A DNA stretch of 64,000 bases from Pseudomonas sp. ICMP22404. Lineage in GTDB: Bacteria > Pseudomonadota > Gammaproteobacteria > Pseudomonadales > Pseudomonadaceae. The translations under genes and the position numbers were made by a program. Below, one piece after another: positions 62,187 through 64,000 of the stretch. Under the pieces are notes generated by a model. It searched no databases. It was given only the letters and a program-made list of their open reading frames with translations, and was not told where the DNA came from. Where the stretch lies: positions 331,629 to 395,628 of the forward strand of contig NZ_VCNG01000005.1 of NCBI RefSeq assembly GCF_006227205.1. Reading direction: 5' to 3'. Each line of letters opens with the position of its first letter. Within the stretch, counting starts at the first letter, position 1.

Positions 62187-63374
62187 CTAGCTGATGTGCC
62201 GCGCGTACTGCTTGGGATTGAAGCGCAACACCATCAGGATCATCAGTGCCATGACCGCAGTGAGCGACCACCAGGCCCATTCGAAGCTGCCCAATTGATC
62301 GCGGATCATCCCGGCGATCAAGGGTGAAAGCCCAGCGATCAGATAGCCGATGCCTTGCACGAACGCCGTCAGGCCACCGGCCCGGCGTGGGTTGTCCAGG
62401 TGGTCGAGGGATACGATCAGGCTCATCGGGAACAGGCCGCCGATACCCAGTCCCAGCAGGCACGGCCACAGCAGGCTGAAGCGTTCAGGGCTGAGGATCA
62501 GGCCGCAGAAACCGCCCATGATCAGGGCCAGCAGAACGGCCAGCACCAGGCGCTTGTCCTGGCTGCGGTTGGCGATTGCCGGGGTGACGAGGCCCGATAG
62601 CACTTCCATCGCCGTGAGGAACCCCAGCAACAGGCCCGCGTGCTGTTCGCTCCAACCTTTTTCCACGTAGTACGGTGCCAGCCAGGCCAATACGCAGGTA
62701 TAGGACGCGGTGCCCAGGCCAAAGAAAATCGCCAGCAACCAGGCCCGGCCATTGGCGAAGAACGACTCCTTGTTCTGGCTCGGGGCTTCGGGTAACGGTG
62801 TGACGGCCGAGCGCTGGGCGTACCAGCAACCCAGGGCAACCAGCGCCAGCACCGCCCAGATCGCCAGGCCGATACGCCAGCTGCCGGTCTGTGTCAGGAC
62901 GAAGGGGGAAAATGATGCCGCCAGTGCTGCGCCGCCCATGATCGAGGTGACATACAACCCCATGAACAGCGAGACATTGTCGCTGAAACGCGATTTGATC
63001 AGCGCCGGCATCACCGCCTGAATCAGTGCGATCCCGACCCCGGCCACCACGGCGCTGATAATCAGCTCGGCGGCGCTGTCCAGATACAGGCGCGACGCCG
63101 TGGCGATGCCAATGATCAGCAGCGAGAGCACGATGGTGCGGTGTTCACCGATGCGCAGCGCAATGCGCATGCCCAGGAACATCGCCAGGCCCATGGCCAT
63201 GACCGGTAGCATGGTCAGCAGCGAGGCGGTGCTGAAACTCAACGGCACCTCGCCGCGAATGGCTGACAACAACGGCCCCACCGCCGCCATCGAAGGTCGC
63301 AGGTTCAGCGCCACCAACACCACACTGACCATCAGCCAGACGGCGTGGGTGCTTGAAGTTCGAACATTTTCCAT
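62187..63374 (-). CDS. CynX/NimT-type MFS transporter
   Basis: 395 residues from ATG 63374; the longer frame to 63725 runs through the REP array and is rejected. About 12 membrane helices, with LVALNLRPSMAAVGPLLSAI in helix 1 and FLGMRIALRIGEHRT. The family includes cyanate and drug exporters. Substrate unknown; it is separated from the EamA gene by 129 bases. Confidence 0.87.
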   Translation of the reverse strand: MENVRTSSTHAVWLMVSVVLVALNLRPSMAAVGPLLSAIRGEVPLSFSTASLLTMLPVMAMGLAMFLGMRIALRIGEHRTIVLSLLIIGIATASRLYLDSAAELIISAVVAGVGIALIQAVMPALIKSRFSDNVSLFMGLYVTSIMGGAALAASFSPFVLTQTGSWRIGLAIWAVLALVALGCWYAQRSAVTPLPEAPSQNKESFFANGRAWLLAIFFGLGTASYTCVLAWLAPYYVEKGWSEQHAGLLLGFLTAMEVLSGLVTPAIANRSQDKRLVLAVLLALIMGGFCGLILSPERFSLLWPCLLGLGIGGLFPMSLIVSLDHLDNPRRAGGLTAFVQGIGYLIAGLSPLIAGMIRDQLGSFEWAWWSLTAVMALMILMVLRFNPKQYARHIS

Positions 63375-63477
63375 AACGGAGCCTTGGCTGATAAAAATGC
63401 CATTTAGGCCGGGAAACGAGGGCAGGGGCAAACTGAAAACTGGGCAGGAATATTGAAAGATTAAATGCTCATCAACC

Positions 63478-63892
63478 CTGTGGGAGCGAGCCTGCTCGCG
63501 ATAGCGGTGGTAAGGCCAACATTGCCGCAAGCTGACCCACCGCCATCGCGAGCAGGCTCGCTCCCACATTGGAGTCGGGTGTAGGCAGCATTTGCCTACG
63601 CCAGCAGACCCTGTGGGGGCCGGGCTTGCCCGCGAAGACGGCGGCACAGTCAACATTGCCGCAAGCAGACCCACCGCTATCGCGAGCAGGCTCGCTCCCA
63701 CATTGGAGTCGGGTGTAGGCAGCATTTGCCTACGCCAGCAGACCTGTGGGAGCCGGGCTTGCCCGCGAAGACGGCGGCACAGTCAACATTGCCGCAAGCA
63801 GACCCACCGCTATCGCGAGCAGGCTCGCTCCCACATGGATTCCGGGTGTATGCAGTATTTGCCTACGCCAGCAGACCCTGTGGGAGCCGGGC
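63478..63892. repeat. Tandem array of REP elements with about 134-base period
   Basis: An initial REP pair (63478-63505, 63541-63567) is followed by three copies of a 133-134-base unit. Each runs CGGGTGTAGGCAGCATTTGC through TGGGAGCCGGGCTTGCCCGC (a second REP-like palindrome) to CGCGAGCAGGCTCGCTCCCA. Units start at 63576, 63710 and 63843. The third is cut at 63892 by the IS. Spacing and identity indicate recent duplication. Confidence 0.85.
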
Positions 63893-64000
63893 TGAACTGG
63901 CCTAATGATTTTGGACACTTCAATCGGGCGCTATGATGGCGCCCAAATCTGAGGTGTTTGGCTATGCGTAAATCTTATTCCAGTGAGTTCAAGCTCAAAG
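63893..64000 (+). mobile_element. Left end of an insertion sequence, IS3-like, cut by window
   Basis: At 63893 the REP unit switches from GCCGGGCT into TGAACTGGCCTAATGATTTT, a TG-starting terminus with a GGACACTTC run, followed by a transposase start. IS3-type ends begin TG. The right end is beyond the window. Family is inferred from the terminus and first 12 residues. Confidence 0.7.
63964..64000 (+). CDS. Transposase OrfA start, truncated by window end
   Basis: ATG 63964 encodes MRKSYSSEFKLK, the typical N-terminus of IS3-family OrfA (HTH, transposase_8-like). Only 12 codons are present; the rest is outside the window. No stop in the available sequence. Confidence 0.6.
   Translation, partial: MRKSYSSEFKLK

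Noticed and set aside
63478..63892. CRISPR array
   Set aside because: Period is about 134 bases and repeats are REP palindromes with near-identical spacers; no short repeats with unique spacers.
63592..63936. ORF spanning the REP array
   Set aside because: It translates the tandem repeat units; no coding evidence.

Overview
The window looks like chromosome from the Pseudomonas fluorescens species complex. The evidence is high-GC coding, MvaT (the pseudomonad H-NS-type protein), an OprD-family porin, the blocks dciA/secA/argJ and aspS-yebC-ruvCAB-tol-pal-queEC, and many copies of the intergenic REP palindromes typical of this group. Species cannot be fixed from the sequence alone.

Layout. 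1-5.9 kb: the C-terminal part of a Tc-toxin A subunit, cut by the window edge, translationally coupled to a 1352-residue protein of Ig-like repeats. 5.9-12.8 kb: a six-gene leftward operon encoding RDD, SpoIIM-like, DUF4129, DUF4350, MoxR AAA+ ATPase and DUF58 proteins (envelope-associated MoxR/VWA-type module). 13-23.1 kb: sbcB, mvaT, purU, a small ORF, a leftward trio (glycosyltransferase, deacetylase-like, LPG-synthase-like membrane protein), a dCache chemoreceptor and a HerA-like ATPase. 23.2-35 kb: dciA, secA, argJ, a glutathione transferase-like gene, a Nudix-ThiE fusion, a PduO-type adenosyltransferase, a PAS histidine kinase, panE-like, yajQ and mscS genes. 35-38 kb: an OprD porin, a long non-coding gap, HIT and slyX. 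38-52.9 kb: cold-shock membrane protein, Dps, a ribbon-helix-helix protein, zinc ribbon, aspS, yebC, ruvCAB, ybgC-tolQRAB-pal-cpoB, queE, queC and tRNA-Lys.

53.1-61.1 kb, just downstream of tRNA-Lys, is the most interesting region. A LysR regulator faces six tightly coupled genes: a GNAT-like 'thermostable hemolysin' family protein, an acyl-adenylating enzyme, a TauD-type Fe(II)/2-oxoglutarate oxygenase, two class-III aminotransferases and an amidase-signature enzyme. The first aminotransferase has lost the PLP lysine (Gly226) while keeping the phosphate-loop motif, and its immediate neighbour is an intact aminotransferase. This suggests a heterodimeric enzyme in an unrecognised small-molecule pathway. 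A leftward EamA exporter and a leftward CynX-type MFS carrier follow.

The right end holds a tandem REP array of about 134-bp period, whose last unit is interrupted by the left end of an insertion sequence that runs out of the window. Two REP families (a GAGCAGGCTCGC core and a GGGGATAAATCCCC core) occupy at least nine intergenic sites. Functional claims rest on motif reading and remembered family features; no database search was possible.
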